Position numbers and translations under genes: made by a program. A stretch of 7,546 nt of DNA from Kosmotogaceae bacterium UBA1373 (GTDB taxonomy: Bacteria > Thermotogota > Thermotogae > Petrotogales > Kosmotogaceae), in the NCBI GenBank assembly GCA_002305955.1, contig DBRH01000049.1, forward strand, positions 1 to 7,546, read 5' to 3'. Position 1 is the first letter of the stretch. Each line of letters begins with the position of its first letter. Under the pieces are notes generated by a model that worked only from the letters and a program-made list of their open reading frames with translations, did not search any database and had not been told where the DNA came from. Below are positions 6,066 to 7,546 of this stretch, piece by piece.

Positions 6066-7450
6066 CAGCTTCGCCCCCCAACGATCAATTCAGATACCCT
6101 GAGCGTCGGCTGCCCGACATCGGCCGGAATGGAGCCCGAGATCGAACCGCACATTCCCTGGCCCCTGGCCAGATCGTTTCCCACCATATCGATCTTCATG
6201 AGCACCTCGTTGCCCTTACCGATCAGAGTCGCGCCGCGAACGGGTCGGGTGATCCTGCCCTTCTCGATCAGATAACCCTCGTTCACCGCGAAGTTGAACT
6301 CGCCCGTCGCCGGCATCACCGAACCGCCGCCCATGGACCTGGCGTAAAGTCCGTAATCTGTCGCGGCTATTATCTCCTCCGGATAATGATCGCCCGGCAG
6401 TATGAAAGTGTTGCTCATCCTCGAAGTCGGAGCGAAAGTGTAGTTCTGCCTTCGAGAGCTCCCGGTGGGCTCCATTTTCATCTTCAGACCGCCCAGCCTG
6501 TCGATCATGTAGCTCTTGAGAATCCCCTTCTCGATCAGGAGGTTTCTCCTGGTGGGCGTTCCCTCGTCGTCAACGTTGGCCGAACCCCAGGCGTTTGGAA
6601 TCGTCGGGTCGTCGACGGCCGAGACGCATTCACCCGCTACCTTCTCCCCGAGTTTCCCCGCGAATACGGAGGCTCCCTTGGCGACGCTGGTGGCTTCCAG
6701 CGCGTGGCCGCAGGCTTCGTGGAAAATGACGCCGCCGAACTCGTTGGAGATTATCACGGGCATCTTGCCGGCCGGGGCGTATTCGGCCCGGATCATGCGG
6801 TCTGCTATTCTTGCCGCCCTCTCTCCGGCCGCGCGGGGATCTATCCTGTTGAAAAGCTCGAAGCCCTGCGCCGCGCCGGGACCGTAGAAACCGACTTCCT
6901 TGTCCCCGTTCACGCTCGCCACGGCCGAAACCATGAGCCTCGTTCTGACACGGCTGTCGCTGGCCTTCACGCCTTCGGAATTGTATATCCAGACGTTCTG
7001 GGAGTAATCGAAGTAATTCACGACGACCTGCGAGATCCTGCCGGAAAAACCCGACGCCCCCTCGTGCGCCAGTCTCATGACCGCGGCCTTGTCTTTTTTC
7101 GAGACACTGTTGGGCATCAAGAGAATCGGGCAGATATCTTTGTGTTCACCGGCCCTGAAATCGAGAGCCAGATCCCTGTCGATCTCCTGTCCCACCACCG
7201 CCTTCAGCCTGCCGGCCACGTCCATAAGACCCTCGAAACTCACATCGTTGGTGTAGGCATAAATGCTCCTGTTTCCTTTGAAAGCCCGCAATCCAGCTCC
7301 GAGAAGCTTTCCCGAACTGCTGTCCTCGATCTCTCCCTGGATCATACTGATGTTGTTGGTGTATCTCTCCTCCACGAACACCTCGGCGAAATCGGCTCCG
7401 CCGGAGAGAATACGGTTTATTATCTTCGAATAGGCTTCGTCTGAAAGCAT
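6065..7450 (-). CDS. tldD: TldD metalloprotease, catalytic subunit
   Basis: The 461-residue protein is the catalytic partner of TldE. H244-E245-A-C-G-H249 is the HExxxH metal-binding motif, and C434 in GMCGSISGSIP, followed by VGQPTLRV, matches the conserved cysteine ligand near the C-terminus of TldD. Also present are DDEGTPTRR (294-302) and FAPTSRMSNTFI (339-350), family signatures around the active-site channel. The N-terminal domain spans about residues 1-220. Length is close to the usual 460-480, and no key residue is missing. The ATG has AAGGAGGT five bases upstream. It is the first gene of a three-gene operon with tldE and fmdB, and the complex is expected to be cytoplasmic, cutting unstructured peptides within an enclosed chamber. 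Confidence 0.96.
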   Translation of the reverse strand: MLSDEAYSKIINRILSGGADFAEVFVEERYTNNISMIQGEIEDSSSGKLLGAGLRAFKGNRSIYAYTNDVSFEGLMDVAGRLKAVVGQEIDRDLALDFRAGEHKDICPILLMPNSVSKKDKAAVMRLAHEGASGFSGRISQVVVNYFDYSQNVWIYNSEGVKASDSRVRTRLMVSAVASVNGDKEVGFYGPGAAQGFELFNRIDPRAAGERAARIADRMIRAEYAPAGKMPVIISNEFGGVIFHEACGHALEATSVAKGASVFAGKLGEKVAGECVSAVDDPTIPNAWGSANVDDEGTPTRRNLLIEKGILKSYMIDRLGGLKMKMEPTGSSRRQNYTFAPTSRMSNTFILPGDHYPEEIIAATDYGLYARSMGGGSVMPATGEFNFAVNEGYLIEKGRITRPVRGATLIGKGNEVLMKIDMVGNDLARGQGMCGSISGSIPADVGQPTLRVSELIVGGRS

Positions 7451-7481
7451 TCAGCACCTCCTTTTGTTTGTTATTCTTACT

Positions 7482-7487
7482 ATTCTA
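7482..7487 (-). promoter_or_regulatory. Possible -10 box of the tldD operon
   Basis: TAGAAT on the minus strand lies about 32 bases upstream of the tldD start, in the only noncoding stretch before it. No good -35 hexamer is found at 16 to 18 bases (CGGTTG, CCGGTT or TCCGGT), so this is tentative. The remaining bases to the window edge (7488-7546) show no supported gene. Confidence 0.35.
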
Positions 7488-7546
7488 CAACATGAAAGCG
7501 ACTCAACCGGAGACAAAAGAAGATACTATTCCTCGCTATTGAAAGA

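Noticed and set aside
6386..7444. Long plus-strand open frame antisense to tldD, and a similar one at 4944-5840 antisense to tldE
   Set aside because: Both are by-products of codon bias in the real genes; the minus-strand proteins carry the family motifs.
7492..7542. Plus-strand 16-codon ATG frame near the right edge
   Set aside because: It is very short, has no ribosome binding site and lies in the promoter region of the tldD operon.
1..7546. Mobile elements, CRISPR arrays, tRNA or rRNA genes, defence systems
   Set aside because: Reading both strands I saw no transposase, integrase, spaced direct repeats, cloverleaf or rRNA signatures.

Overview
This is a bacterial chromosomal window of mostly housekeeping genes: seven complete protein genes, one structural RNA gene, and a protein fragment at the left edge. 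The organism is probably a thermophile-lineage bacterium such as a member of Thermotogota, or less likely a Firmicute. The grounds are a long Alu-domain-containing SRP RNA of the Bacillus/Thermotoga type, a GSI-alpha glutamine synthetase without the adenylylation region, strong GGAGGT ribosome binding sites and frequent AGA/AGG and ATA codons. This placement is inference, not proof.

Layout from left to right. Bases 1-102 (+) encode the last 33 residues of a membrane protein; its end overlaps tail to tail with a minus-strand flavin reductase-like gene (85-588). Upstream of that, on the same strand, is a Bcp/AhpE-type peroxiredoxin (636-1103). The two probably form a small redox operon. The 390-base stretch between the peroxiredoxin and the next protein gene is not empty: it holds the SRP RNA gene (about 1183-1450, minus strand) with a near-consensus sigma-70 promoter. 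Next, also on minus, is a PurH-like protein (1493-2917) that keeps the two-domain length but has lost many PurH signature residues. A 151-base divergent promoter region separates it from glnA (3069-4394, +). A strong bidirectional terminator (4437-4469) then closes glnA and, from the other side, a minus-strand operon tldD-tldE-fmdB (7450 down to 4501).

How the genes relate: glnA makes glutamine, a nitrogen donor for purine synthesis, but the adjacent PurH-like protein is too divergent at its active sites to be assumed to be the purine enzyme. TldD and TldE form a heteromeric metalloprotease; TldD carries the HExxxH motif and TldE does not. The small zinc-ribbon FmdB protein is translated from the same transcript. 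The peroxiredoxin and flavin reductase suggest peroxide/flavin redox chemistry.

I found no mobile element, CRISPR array, tRNA or rRNA. I do not see a convincing new multi-gene system. The items most worth a second look are the degenerate PurH-like protein, the SRP RNA locus that ORF callers could easily cover with false genes, the hairpin in the glnA leader, and the Cys-rich FmdB tail linked to TldD/TldE.
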